DNA of 64,000 nt from Qipengyuania seohaensis (lineage in GTDB: Bacteria > Pseudomonadota > Alphaproteobacteria > Sphingomonadales > Sphingomonadaceae), in contig NZ_CP024920.1 in assembly GCF_002795865.1 (NCBI RefSeq), forward strand, positions 434,001-498,000. Direction: 5' to 3'. Below the pieces are notes generated by a model, which was not told where the DNA came from, did no database searches, and saw nothing but the letters and a program-made list of their open reading frames with translations. Positions 53,001-60,921 of the stretch are shown one piece after another. The stretch's first letter is position 1; each line of letters starts with the position of its first letter. Both the position numbers and the translations under genes were made by a program.

Positions 53001-54329
53001 GGCGAATGCCTCGCAAGCGTAGATCAGTGTTTCGCACTGTGCGGCCGAGAGCAGTTTGCCCTCCTGCCAGTTCGCGGGAAGCAAGGGGCGCACTTTCGGC
53101 ACCGGTGCCGCGACCGAGCCCATCGCAACCGATTCTACGAGCGGTGTCGGGTGAACGGCAGCATCCTGCATGATGACGCGGCTCGGTCGGTAAGGCAGGT
53201 AGATACCTGCCTGCTCGGGAACGGGCGCGGGCTCGTCCAGGGCTTGATAGTCGAGCGCGACTGCCGCGCTTTTCTGGGCGGCTCCAGTCACGAAAGGAGC
53301 AATCGGCTTGCGCCAAACAGCGCCGTCTGCCGAGGTCGCAACCGAACGTACCGGAAGGCGATGGATGTTCGGTTGCCTCGGCGCGCGATCGGGCAGCTTC
53401 GCCAGGCAGGAATGAAGTTCGGCGAGATCGGCGAGATCCCCCGCGATCGTGGAGGCGTCCTGAAGAGCCGCCTTCTCGATGACCACCATTCTGACCGCGA
53501 TCCCGGTTCCGCTTCGTGAGAATGCGCCCGACAGCCGGATGTTGAGCAGCAGCGAAGCCTGTTCCTGGTCTTCGACAAAAGCCAAGGCATCAAAGCCGTC
53601 TGGGAGAATGGCGACGAGGCGACCTCCTGGAGCGCAAATCCGCAGCGCACTGCGCAAGTGGCGCATTGCCGTGCGGCCATCGACGCCCCGCTCGCGGCTT
53701 CGGGCGAACGGAGGGTTGATCAGGATGACGGTGGGGCTCGGACCTTTGGCGAGTTCGGCGATCAACTCGCCATCATGTGCTGATAGACGAGCACGAGGGA
53801 AGATATGCGCGAGCGCATCGCGACGCGCGCGATCGATCTCGTTGAGCGTCATCGAACAATTTCGAACGTCACCCCAGAGAGCAAGCGCGCCATTCCCGGC
53901 TGACGGTTCGAGAATGTGATCGCGCGTGCCAAGGGACGCGGCCTTGGCCATCAGCCATCCAAGGATCGGCGGCGTCGAAAACTGCTGAAGCTCGACCTGG
54001 GTCTCGCTGCGCACGTGGCGAGGCGGCAAGGCTGCATCGAGCCAATCGAAACGCGCTGCGGCCTCGTGGAAGCCTGTATCGAGGTCGACGCGTGAGAATT
54101 CGCGAAGCCAGAGCAAGGCCCCGATCTCGACCGCGTTGTTATAGCCGTCGATCGTCCACGCACTGCCCCATTCCTGTGCGCCGGTTTGAGCGGCGAAGAG
54201 CTGGGCAATGTCACGTCGGGTGAGATGGCTTCCATTCGCAAGTCGCTGGGCAATTTGGTCACCGATTGCGAAAGCGAGCGGAATTGTGCTCGATGTCTCG
54301 CGGTCTGGGAAAAAGTCTGACTGGAACAT
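50094..54329 (-). CDS. Very large methylase/helicase protein, strawberry-notch type
   Basis: 1,411 residues from ATG 54329. An N-terminal N6-adenine-type methyltransferase domain (about 110-300: [31 protein letters not shown] with NPPF) precedes a superfamily-2 helicase: [15 protein letters not shown] (Walker A), DEAHAM (motif II), [19 protein letters not shown], and a C-terminal helicase domain with [34 protein letters not shown] (motif VI, Arg fingers). The rest is strawberry-notch-like. Such proteins are frequent on sphingomonad plasmids and ICE-like islands; role may be defence or DNA processing. It is intact with no frame change. Confidence 0.92.
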   Translation of the reverse strand: [1411 protein letters not shown]

Positions 54330-54395
54330 GGCTTGTCGTCCTCCTGATTGAGGCATCGGGACATGCGCCCTCTGCCGGGTCAGGAATTCGAGAAG

Positions 54396-54408
54396 CTCTC
54401 TCCCCTCT
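54396..54408 (-). promoter_or_regulatory. Shared leader motif before the methylase/helicase gene
   Basis: AAGAGGGGAGAGAG on the minus strand overlaps the very end of the Toprim gene; CAGGAGGACGACAAGCC precedes the ATG at 54,329. Confidence 0.5.
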
Positions 54409-55322
54409 TATCGGCACGCCTTGCGGCGAAGCCATGACTGGAGTTCGTCGTTCCAGTCGGTCCCGCGTGAATTGGGCCGCCGGACTTGGATATGCCGCCC
54501 TTCACGGAGATAAGCACCTCGCCCACGCTCAGCTGCAAGGTCGCCGCCAGCATCGTGATCGACGAAGAGATGGAGGTCGCTCACGCTCTCCGGAATGGCA
54601 ACCAGCCCGAAGCGTTCATTGCCCAGCGTTGCCCACGTCGGGATCCCGGTGAGCGCATAGGCCGACATCGCGCTCTCAATGCCTTCGGCGAGACCGAGCC
54701 TTCCCTCGGCGGGTGCGAACAGACGTACTGCCGCCTCGCCGAGTGACCCCAGTGCGCGTTTCGGCTTGGCAAACGAGGCCTGGGTATGGCCGGAATGCGA
54801 CAGGAATGTCCGGTGAACGGCAATCGGTCCCTCGTCCAGGCTGACCGCAGCGATCATCGCTGGCAGGAAGCGGGCGCGCCCCTTCGGACCAAGCGGTGTG
54901 CGCGGGTGAAACCTTAGTGCATGGGACGTGGCGAGGATGTCGCGCCCTTCGAGATATACCTTGGCAGGAGTTCGCTGCAGCGGCCGGGCATCGCGCCAGA
55001 TACGGAGCGCTGCAGCTGATGGCTTATTGGAATAGCTCGGCTGGATCGGAAATTCGTCAGAAGAGCCTGAGAATAGCGCTGAGGTCTCGATCCCCTCTCG
55101 AGCGAGGGCAGCGAGCACGCTCGCCTGATCGCAGCCGGCGAAACAATGCAGGAGGATAGCCTTCCGGCCAAGGGTGACACCGAGCGAAGGCGTGCGATCG
55201 TCGTGTGCAGGGCAACGTGCCATGCCCTTGGTGCCAGACCACTTGCCGCCGCGGCTTTCGCAGAGCTTGCGAGCGGTTTCCTCAAGCGAAGGTCGGGAAA
55301 GGGTTGAGTTCGAAACGGACAT
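54408..55322 (-). CDS. Toprim/CHC2-type protein, DnaG-like
   Basis: A 304-residue protein from ATG 55322. A CHC2-type zinc finger (KLCESRGGKWSG, MARCPAHDDRTPSLGVTLGRKAILLHCFAGC) is followed by a primase-like linker and a Toprim domain (GRLGLAEGIESAMSAYALTGIPTWATLGN, then DLHLFVDHDAGGDLAAERGRGAYLREGRHI). The acidic E and DHDAGG residues needed for metal binding are present. It lacks a helicase domain. In plasmid blocks such proteins are thought to prime or bind DNA on entry. It carries the shared leader motif upstream. Confidence 0.9.
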   Translation of the reverse strand: MSVSNSTLSRPSLEETARKLCESRGGKWSGTKGMARCPAHDDRTPSLGVTLGRKAILLHCFAGCDQASVLAALAREGIETSALFSGSSDEFPIQPSYSNKPSAAALRIWRDARPLQRTPAKVYLEGRDILATSHALRFHPRTPLGPKGRARFLPAMIAAVSLDEGPIAVHRTFLSHSGHTQASFAKPKRALGSLGEAAVRLFAPAEGRLGLAEGIESAMSAYALTGIPTWATLGNERFGLVAIPESVSDLHLFVDHDAGGDLAAERGRGAYLREGRHIQVRRPNSRGTDWNDELQSWLRRKACR

Positions 55323-55360
55323 ACTTGCTCCATCGCCGCACAATTGCCCCTGCCGATTGT

Positions 55361-55371
55361 CCCCTCTCCTC
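55361..55371 (-). promoter_or_regulatory. Shared leader motif before the Toprim gene
   Basis: AGAGGAGAGGGGAC on the minus strand, about 40 bases before the ATG at 55,322; here the spacing differs from the other three copies. Confidence 0.4.
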
Positions 55372-55454
55372 TTGCCGGACACGTATGGCGCTTTCCTACA
55401 CCCCAATGTTCTATTTATGTTCTGTCGTCGATCTAGGCAAGATAAGAGAGCGTA

Positions 55455-56045
55455 ATGAGGCAAATTTGGGTAACTGGCGTGTGTTGTGGGCTTGCAATTG
55501 CAATCCCCGCCATTGCCCAGGCGCAGGAGTTCCGGGTTTTTGATCACCGACTTAGCGAGGTCGAAAAACCGGCAGACATAGAATTCACGCACGATCCTTC
55601 ATTGGCGTTCGTTGGGAACGGAAGAGAGATCTCATCCCCAGCCCATCGAAGTTACAAAGAGACGCTCTACGAACCCCTCATCCGGCAAGCTGAAGTACGG
55701 TATCGATTGCCTCCTCGCTTGCTTCAGGCATTGGTCTGGCAGGAATCCCGGTTCAATCCGATGGCGATCAGTCCGGCTGGTGCAGCCGGACTTGCGCAAC
55801 TCATGCCTGCAACCGCACGAGAACTCGGCGTAACCAATCGGCACGATCCAGCTCAGAATATCGACGGTGGCGCGCGATATCTTAGGCAGATGCTCGACCG
55901 GTTTGGTGCGATCCATCTCGCACTGGCGGCCTATAATGCGGGGCCCGGCGCGGTATCGCGTGCAGGCGGAATACCAAGAAATCGAGAAACGCCGGGATAT
56001 GTGAGGAGCGTTATCCAAAGATGGATGGCATACGGAGCACTATGA
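55455..56045 (+). CDS. Lytic transglycosylase (SLT domain), secreted
   Basis: A 196-residue protein with a signal peptide (about 1-25) and an SLT domain: PPRLLQALVWQESRFNPMAISPAGAAGLAQLMPATARELG (catalytic Glu in ESRF), DPAQNIDGGARYLRQMLDRFG and ALAAYNAGPGAVSRAGGIP. It cleaves peptidoglycan and resembles VirB1-type proteins of transfer systems. It stands alone, divergent from the Toprim gene; no type IV secretion genes are visible. Confidence 0.9.
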   Translation: MRQIWVTGVCCGLAIAIPAIAQAQEFRVFDHRLSEVEKPADIEFTHDPSLAFVGNGREISSPAHRSYKETLYEPLIRQAEVRYRLPPRLLQALVWQESRFNPMAISPAGAAGLAQLMPATARELGVTNRHDPAQNIDGGARYLRQMLDRFGAIHLALAAYNAGPGAVSRAGGIPRNRETPGYVRSVIQRWMAYGAL

Positions 56046-56245
56046 ACACGAATCGGAAAAGGATCAGCGGACGGCTCGAGCATCTCCCGCGCGGGGCAGC
56101 GATCGTGACAGATGCAGGCGACCACTGGGTTCTGGAAGGCTACGAGCCATCGAACGATGACTTCGGTTTCGAGGTCACTGCCGAGGGTATCGTTGTGGGC
56201 TTTGATCGCCTTCGAGTTGAGTGGCTAGGCCAAGTGCCAGCGTAG
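56042..56245 (+). CDS. Small conserved protein (DUF5818-like), unknown function
   Basis: 67 residues from ATG 56042, which overlaps the transglycosylase stop as ATGA. RKRISGRLEHLPRGAAIVTDAGDHWVLEGYEP, then VVGFDRLRVEWLG: a small beta protein like DUF5818 members of sphingomonads. The overlap suggests coupled translation with the transglycosylase. Role unknown. Confidence 0.7.
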   Translation: MNTNRKRISGRLEHLPRGAAIVTDAGDHWVLEGYEPSNDDFGFEVTAEGIVVGFDRLRVEWLGQVPA

Positions 56246-56254
56246 CTCGCTAAA

Positions 56255-57508
56255 TCACGCAGCTCTCAAAATCGCGACGTTGTCTGTGTTTCCGCGCATC
56301 GCATCGAGGAAGTTGGCCCAATCTTGAAGCATCGCGCGACGGGGCGCCAGATACTCTGCGGCATTATAGGCCCCGCGAACTTCGTTCTCCTCGCTATGAG
56401 CCAACTGAAGCTCGACCCAGTCTTCATGGTACTTTCGGATCCACATTGGCGGTTGGCCGACTTCGACAAGCTGTTCATTGGCCCATGTGCTCGCAAGACC
56501 TCTGAAGCCATGAACAGTCTGCCGACCGTGATAGCCCAGACGATACAAACCATAGATCATGGTGTTTTCGGATAGCGGCACTCCACGCTTCTGGCCGGGA
56601 AACACATAGTCACTTTGAGAACATGCGATCATGTCCTTGGCGAGCGAAGCGGCTTGCATTGACAATGGTACGATATGTTCACGGTGCATCTTCATTCGAT
56701 CAGGGCCGATGCGCCAAAGCGGAGAGTTTCCGTCTAGATCCTCAAACTCGTGCTTCTTGGCGAAACGAAGTTCTTTCGTTCTAACCCATGTCAGAAGTGC
56801 GAAGGTGAGCGCTGCGCGAGTGATTTCGGAGCGTCGCTCCCCTTCTTCGTTGTATTGATCCAGCTTGTTTATGAACTCTGGCAACTGAGCGAGCGGCAGT
56901 TTGGCCATATGCTTTACTCGAGGGCGCGGCTTCAGAGCGCCGCGAAGATGAGCCGTGGGGTCCCCTTCGCAAAGGCCGCTCGCGATGGCGAACTGAAAAA
57001 CTTGGCCAATGCTCTGCTTCGCACGCCGACTGATATCCAGAGCGCCCCGTTCTTCAATATTGCGGATCACGCCTAAAACTTCAGGCGGGGTGATCTCGTG
57101 CATCAACCTTTCGCCCAATACTGGAAACACGTCCCGTTCCATTCGAGACCAGACACGCTTCGCATGAGCTGGATCGAGGCTGGTCTTTCGATTCTTGTGC
57201 CACATCTCAGCAACAGCTTTGAAGGTTCTCTCTGGCTCGAAATCTCGACCAGGCTTGTGGACCATCGGATCCTTGCCTTCGGCCAAGGCAGCCTTTGCAA
57301 GCGTCTTCAACTCACGCGCAGCCGCGATTCCGACGTCAGGGTAAGCACCAAAGGAAAGCAGCTTCTCCTTCCCGCGATAGCGGTATTTTAAGCGCCAAAG
57401 CTTCGAACCGTTCCCTTTTACGAGGAGGAATAGCCCTTCACCGTCGGCAAGCTTGTAGGGTCGTTCTGCCGCCTTCGCATTCTTGATCTGAATCTCACTC
57501 AAAGCCAT
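56255..57508 (-). CDS. P4-type tyrosine integrase of the island
   Basis: 417 residues from ATG 57508. DUF4102 arm-binding domain (MALSEIQIKNAKAAERPYKLADGEGLFLLVKGNGSKLWRLKYRYRGKEKLLSFGAYPDVGIAAARELKTLAKAALAEG), core-binding domain with HAKRVWSRMERDVFPVLGERL, and catalytic domain with WVRTKELRFAKK (Arg), HGFRGLASTWANEQ, and a late Y in HSEENEVRGAYNAAEYL. It reads away from the tRNA and sits 180 bp from its 3' end, as P4-type integrases do. It recombines the 17-bp tRNA end repeat. Confidence 0.94.
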   Translation of the reverse strand: MALSEIQIKNAKAAERPYKLADGEGLFLLVKGNGSKLWRLKYRYRGKEKLLSFGAYPDVGIAAARELKTLAKAALAEGKDPMVHKPGRDFEPERTFKAVAEMWHKNRKTSLDPAHAKRVWSRMERDVFPVLGERLMHEITPPEVLGVIRNIEERGALDISRRAKQSIGQVFQFAIASGLCEGDPTAHLRGALKPRPRVKHMAKLPLAQLPEFINKLDQYNEEGERRSEITRAALTFALLTWVRTKELRFAKKHEFEDLDGNSPLWRIGPDRMKMHREHIVPLSMQAASLAKDMIACSQSDYVFPGQKRGVPLSENTMIYGLYRLGYHGRQTVHGFRGLASTWANEQLVEVGQPPMWIRKYHEDWVELQLAHSEENEVRGAYNAAEYLAPRRAMLQDWANFLDAMRGNTDNVAILRAA

Positions 57509-57686
57509 TGGGGGTATCGCTCCTTTTCGGTACCCCCCGAAAGTACCCCCAAAATACCCCCACTCCAAATCCGGCTTCAAGCGCATGCAAGCGAACGCAA
57601 GCGGACGCGAATCAGCCACATGACTTTGATTTCATTATTTTTTTCGGATTTATACGGAAGAATGCGAACCCATGCGGATTCGAGAA

Positions 57687-57703
57687 TGGTAGCGGAGGAG
57701 GGA
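57687..57703 (+). repeat. Island attachment-site repeat, tRNA copy
   Basis: TGGTAGCGGAGGAGGGA, the 3' end of the tRNA-Met gene (read on the minus strand); identical to 24,110-24,126. The integrase next to it restores the tRNA end on integration. Confidence 0.9.
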
Positions 57704-57763
57704 CTCGAACCCCCGACACGCGGATTATGATTCCGCTGCTCTAACCACCTGAGCTACTCCGCC
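57687..57763 (-). tRNA. tRNA-Met (CAT), elongator
   Basis: 77 nt on the minus strand from GGCGGAGTAGCTC to CTCCGCTACCA, CCA encoded. The anticodon loop ATCATAA lies between GCGGA and TCCGC, giving CAT. The D-loop AGGTGGTTA and the T-arm GGGGGTTCGAGTCCCTC are regular. The acceptor stem GGCGGAG pairs with CTCCGCT; the lack of the initiator C1 mismatch and of three G-C pairs in the anticodon stem fits an elongator tRNA. It is the integration site of the island. Confidence 0.95.
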
Positions 57764-57839
57764 CCGAAAGGCCGTGCGGCGGGCAAATGCCCGCTCGGCA
57801 GGCGGCGCATTTAGGGCGCGCGCGCCTATCGGTCAACAC

Positions 57840-58358
57840 TCATTTCCCGCGAAATGCGAAGCGACGCAGAAACTCCCACGGCCCGCCCCGATAGGCGTAA
57901 AGCGCAAGGCCGCGAAAGGCGAAGTCACGGGACTCTATCACCCCGCTCAATTGCGCCTGAAGCGCCTTTGCTTCCTTGGAAGTGACCTTGTTCTGGATCG
58001 TCACGTGAAGACGCGGTCGGTGCTGGTCCTGATTGGTCAGCATCCCGTGAAAATGGTCGGCAATGCGGTCACGAAGATCAAGCATGGCCGGACTGACAAG
58101 CTTGATGGCGGTACCTCCGCCAAGCGACATCAGCCCTTCTACCTGCCCTTCGACAGGGGCCGTCTCTCCGGCAAGCCTTGCAAGGTAACTGCGGACCTCG
58201 CCTTCACATTGCGCAGGCAGCGCGTGGAAAAGCGTAACATGCGCTTCGAGGTAGTTGCGTTCGGGCGGGAAATGCTCGGTCCGCAGGTCGGTAAAACGAC
58301 GGTGAAGGTCCGTGGGCAGTTCAGCCGTCAGGATGAGGGGCGCGTCCGCCCCGCTCAC
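57840..58358 (-). CDS. 2'-5' RNA ligase/cyclic phosphodiesterase family protein
   Basis: 172 residues from GTG 58358, overlapping the mltG stop as GTGA. The two HxT motifs of the LigT fold are HVTLFHAL (about 40) and HVTIQNKV (about 118), each in a beta strand. The 2H family cleaves or joins 2'-5' RNA bonds or cyclic phosphates. Its role is unknown in alphaproteobacteria. It is the last gene of the acpP-fabF-mltG row. Confidence 0.85.
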   Translation of the reverse strand: MSGADAPLILTAELPTDLHRRFTDLRTEHFPPERNYLEAHVTLFHALPAQCEGEVRSYLARLAGETAPVEGQVEGLMSLGGGTAIKLVSPAMLDLRDRIADHFHGMLTNQDQHRPRLHVTIQNKVTSKEAKALQAQLSGVIESRDFAFRGLALYAYRGGPWEFLRRFAFRGK

Positions 58359-59329
58359 ATCTCACCGCGTTCACGCCGCAGCGCGAACCACTTTTCGACA
58401 TTCGCATTATGCTCGGCCAGGGTTTGCGCGAAGGCGTGCCCGCCCGTCCCGTCAGCCACCATGTAGCGTGCCTCGGTCGCCTCGGGATCGAGCACGGCAG
58501 CGATGGATTCGCGTCCCGGATTGGTGATCGGCCCCTTGGGCAGGCCGACCATCGAATACGTATTATAATCGTTCACCGCGGCAATTTCGGACTGGCGAAT
58601 GCGCCGGCCAAGCGGTTTTCCCTTGGTGAGCGGATAGATGATCGTCGGATCGGCTTGCAGCAGCATCCCGTCCTTGAGGCGATTGGAATAGAGGCCTGCG
58701 ACCATACGCCGCTCTTCGGGAACACCGGTTTCCTTCTCGACAATCGACGCGAGGATGAGTGCATCCTTCACATTATCGACCGCAATGCCTTCCTTGCGCC
58801 GCGGCCATGCTTCGGCGAGGTAATTCTGCATCGCCGCCTGCATGCGCGCCAGCACAGCAGCCCGCTGCTCGCCGCGTTCGAAATCATAGGTGTCGGGAAG
58901 GACGCTGCCTTCCTGCGGCACCGGTATTTCACCGGTCAGATGCTCCTGCGCCATCAGGCGTTCCCACACCAGGATCGAGGGCATTCCTTCCGGGATCGTC
59001 ACGAAGCGACGGATGACGTCGCCCGACTGGAACATGCCCAGGATCTGCGACTGGCTGGCGTTTGCCGGCAGGAGGAATTCCCCTGCCTGGATCGGATCGC
59101 CGCCGCCGAAGATTTTGGCGCGCAATAGAAAAGCGTCCGCGGAGGCAACTACGCCCTCGTCCTCCATGCGGTTCGCCACCGAGGTCAGTGTCGATCCCGA
59201 GGGCACGATGAAGGGCGTGTCTTCCTCGATCTGGGCGGAGCCGAACCAGCCGCTCGCGAACCACGCGGCTGCGACAGCAAAAACCAGCGCGGCAACCGCG
59301 CCGAGCATCAGCGCGGGGCGTTTTGTCAC
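58355..59329 (-). CDS. mltG: Endolytic murein transglycosylase MltG
   Basis: A 324-residue protein from GTG 59329, one base after the fabF stop. A membrane anchor lies near 10-30, then a LysM-like segment (TPFIVPSGSTLTSVANRM) and the YceG domain with the catalytic Glu in ASIVEKETGVPEERRMVAGLYSNRL and YNTYSMVGLPKGPITNPGRESI. It cuts nascent glycan strands at the inner membrane and ends polymerisation. It is coupled to fabF. Confidence 0.95.
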   Translation of the reverse strand: MTKRPALMLGAVAALVFAVAAAWFASGWFGSAQIEEDTPFIVPSGSTLTSVANRMEDEGVVASADAFLLRAKIFGGGDPIQAGEFLLPANASQSQILGMFQSGDVIRRFVTIPEGMPSILVWERLMAQEHLTGEIPVPQEGSVLPDTYDFERGEQRAAVLARMQAAMQNYLAEAWPRRKEGIAVDNVKDALILASIVEKETGVPEERRMVAGLYSNRLKDGMLLQADPTIIYPLTKGKPLGRRIRQSEIAAVNDYNTYSMVGLPKGPITNPGRESIAAVLDPEATEARYMVADGTGGHAFAQTLAEHNANVEKWFALRRERGEM

Positions 59330-59330
59330 C

Positions 59331-60590
59331 TTAGTCGACCTTCTTGAGGATTAGCGAGGCGTTCGTGCCGCCGAAACCGAAGCTGTTGTTGAGAGCAGCC
59401 TTCACTTCGCGCTTCTTGGCCGTCAGCGGGACGAGATCGACGCCTTCGGTGCCCTCGTCGGGATCTTCGAGGTTGAGCGTCGGCGGTACTACCTGATCGC
59501 GGATCGCCAGAATGCAGAAGATGGCTTCGACAGCACCTGCGCCGCCAAGGAGGTGGCCGATGGCGGATTTCGTGCTGCTCATCGATGCGCCGCACAGATC
59601 GTCACCAAGCACGCGCTTGACCGCAGCCAGCTCGATCGTGTCCGCCATGGTCGAGGTACCGTGCGCGTTGACGTAGTCGATGTCGCAGGCCTCAAGGCCG
59701 GACTTCTTCAGCGCCATGCGCATGGCCAGTTCCGCACCCTTGCCTTCCGGATGCGGAGCGGTGACGTGATAGGCGTCACCCGAGAGGCCATAGCCCACGA
59801 CTTCCGCATAGATCTTCGCACCGCGTGCCTTGGCGTGTTCGTATTCCTCGAGGACCACGACGCCCGCACCCTCGCCCATGACGAAGCCGTCACGGTTCTT
59901 GTCGTAAGGACGGCTCGCCTTTTCGGGAGTGTCGTTCATGCTCATGTTGAGCGCACGTGCCTGAGCAAAGCCGGCCACGCCGAGCGGGTTCACAGTGCTT
60001 TCCGCACCGCCCGCCAGCATGATGTCGGCATCGTCGAGCGCGATCATGCGCGCGGCATCGCCGATCGAGTGCGCACCAGTCGAACAAGCGGTCACGACAG
60101 CGTGGTTCGGCCCCATCAGGCCGTATTTGATCGAAACCTGGCCGCTGATGAGGTTGATGAGGCGTCCGTGGACGAAGTGCGGGGAGACACGGCCCGGACC
60201 GCGTTCATGCAGGACGATGGATTCGCTTTCGATACCCGGAAGACCGCCGATGCCCGAACCGATCGAAACGCCGGTGCGCATCTTTGTCTCGTCGTCCATT
60301 TCCTCAAGACCGGCATCTTCGATGGCCTGTCCGGCAGCGTCGATACCGTAGATGATGAACGGATCGACCTGGCGCTGGACCTTGTGGTCGACGCGCTTGT
60401 CGGGATCGAAGCCGTATTCGTGGTCCTTGCCCTTCACCTCGCAGGCAATCTGCGCCTTCTGGTTCGAAGCATCGAAGCGGGTGATCTTGCCCGCCCCGCT
60501 CTTGCCAGCGATGAGATTGGACCAGGTTGTTTCTACATCGCCGCCCAGGGGGGTGACGAGTCCAAGTCCGGTAACGACCACACGACGCAT
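59331..60590 (-). CDS. fabF: 3-oxoacyl-ACP synthase II
   Basis: A 419-residue thiolase-fold enzyme. The catalytic Cys lies in VVTACSTGAHSIGDA (about 163), and His residues in NAHGTSTMADT and KSAIGHLLGGAGAV. It condenses malonyl-ACP with acyl-ACP in fatty acid elongation. The upstream acpP gene is 94 bp away, with an intrinsic terminator between, so fabF may depend on partial read-through or its own promoter. Confidence 0.97.
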   Translation of the reverse strand: MRRVVVTGLGLVTPLGGDVETTWSNLIAGKSGAGKITRFDASNQKAQIACEVKGKDHEYGFDPDKRVDHKVQRQVDPFIIYGIDAAGQAIEDAGLEEMDDETKMRTGVSIGSGIGGLPGIESESIVLHERGPGRVSPHFVHGRLINLISGQVSIKYGLMGPNHAVVTACSTGAHSIGDAARMIALDDADIMLAGGAESTVNPLGVAGFAQARALNMSMNDTPEKASRPYDKNRDGFVMGEGAGVVVLEEYEHAKARGAKIYAEVVGYGLSGDAYHVTAPHPEGKGAELAMRMALKKSGLEACDIDYVNAHGTSTMADTIELAAVKRVLGDDLCGASMSSTKSAIGHLLGGAGAVEAIFCILAIRDQVVPPTLNLEDPDEGTEGVDLVPLTAKKREVKAALNNSFGFGGTNASLILKKVD

Positions 60591-60612
60591 GAATTTCTCC
60601 GCCTAAAAAACA

Positions 60613-60644
60613 ACAGGCCCGGCCCGCTATCGGGTCGGGCCTGT
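60613..60644 (-). terminator. Intrinsic terminator between acpP and fabF
   Basis: ACAGGCCCGACCCG and CGGGCCGGGCCTGT on the minus strand form a 14-base stem with one wobble pair and an ATAG loop, followed by TGTTTTTT. It follows the acpP stop by about 40 bp, which explains higher expression of acpP than fabF. Confidence 0.85.
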
Positions 60645-60684
60645 CCGGTCCCGCATTACGCGGGAAATTGAGCCTTGGAGGGAA

Positions 60685-60921
60685 TTAGCCCTTATGCTCT
60701 TCGATGTACTTGGTCGCGTCGCCGACGGTGGTGATCTTCTCAGCCGCATCGTCGGGGATTTCAACGCCGAATTCTTCTTCGAACGCCATGACCAGTTCAA
60801 CGATGTCGAGGCTGTCTGCGCCGAGATCGTCGATAAAGCTGGCTTCCTGTGTCACTTTGTCGGCTTCGACGCCGAGGTGCTCGACAACAATTTTCTGCAC
60901 GCGGTCGGCAGTATCGCTCAT
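60685..60921 (-). CDS. acpP: Acyl carrier protein
   Basis: A 78-residue acidic protein from ATG 60921; a longer frame upstream is not needed. The phosphopantetheine Ser is in [11 protein letters not shown] (Ser37). It carries acyl chains for FabF and other fatty acid enzymes. A terminator follows, then fabF. Normal length and no unusual residues. Confidence 0.97.
   Translation of the reverse strand: MSDTADRVQKIVVEHLGVEADKVTQEASFIDDLGADSLDIVELVMAFEEEFGVEIPDDAAEKITTVGDATKYIEEHKG

Larger units (their letters stand above)
24127..57703. mobile_element. Genomic island of about 33.6 kb at tRNA-Met
   Basis: The island is bounded by the 17-bp direct repeat of the tRNA-Met 3' end at 24,110-24,126 and 57,687-57,703, with a P4-type integrase just inside the tRNA side. 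It carries an envelope/stress gene set on the left, two overlapping tyrosine recombinases in the middle and a plasmid-type maintenance block on the right. No relaxase, type IV secretion or replication gene is present, so it probably needs help to move, or moves only by excision. The mixed content suggests that it grew by repeated insertion. Confidence 0.8.

Noticed and set aside
24127..57703. Integrative conjugative element
   Set aside because: ArdC, SSB and the transglycosylase suggest it, but no relaxase or type IV secretion genes are in the island as seen.
59553..60671. Open frame of 372 codons on the plus strand
   Set aside because: Antisense shadow of fabF with no recognisable domain.
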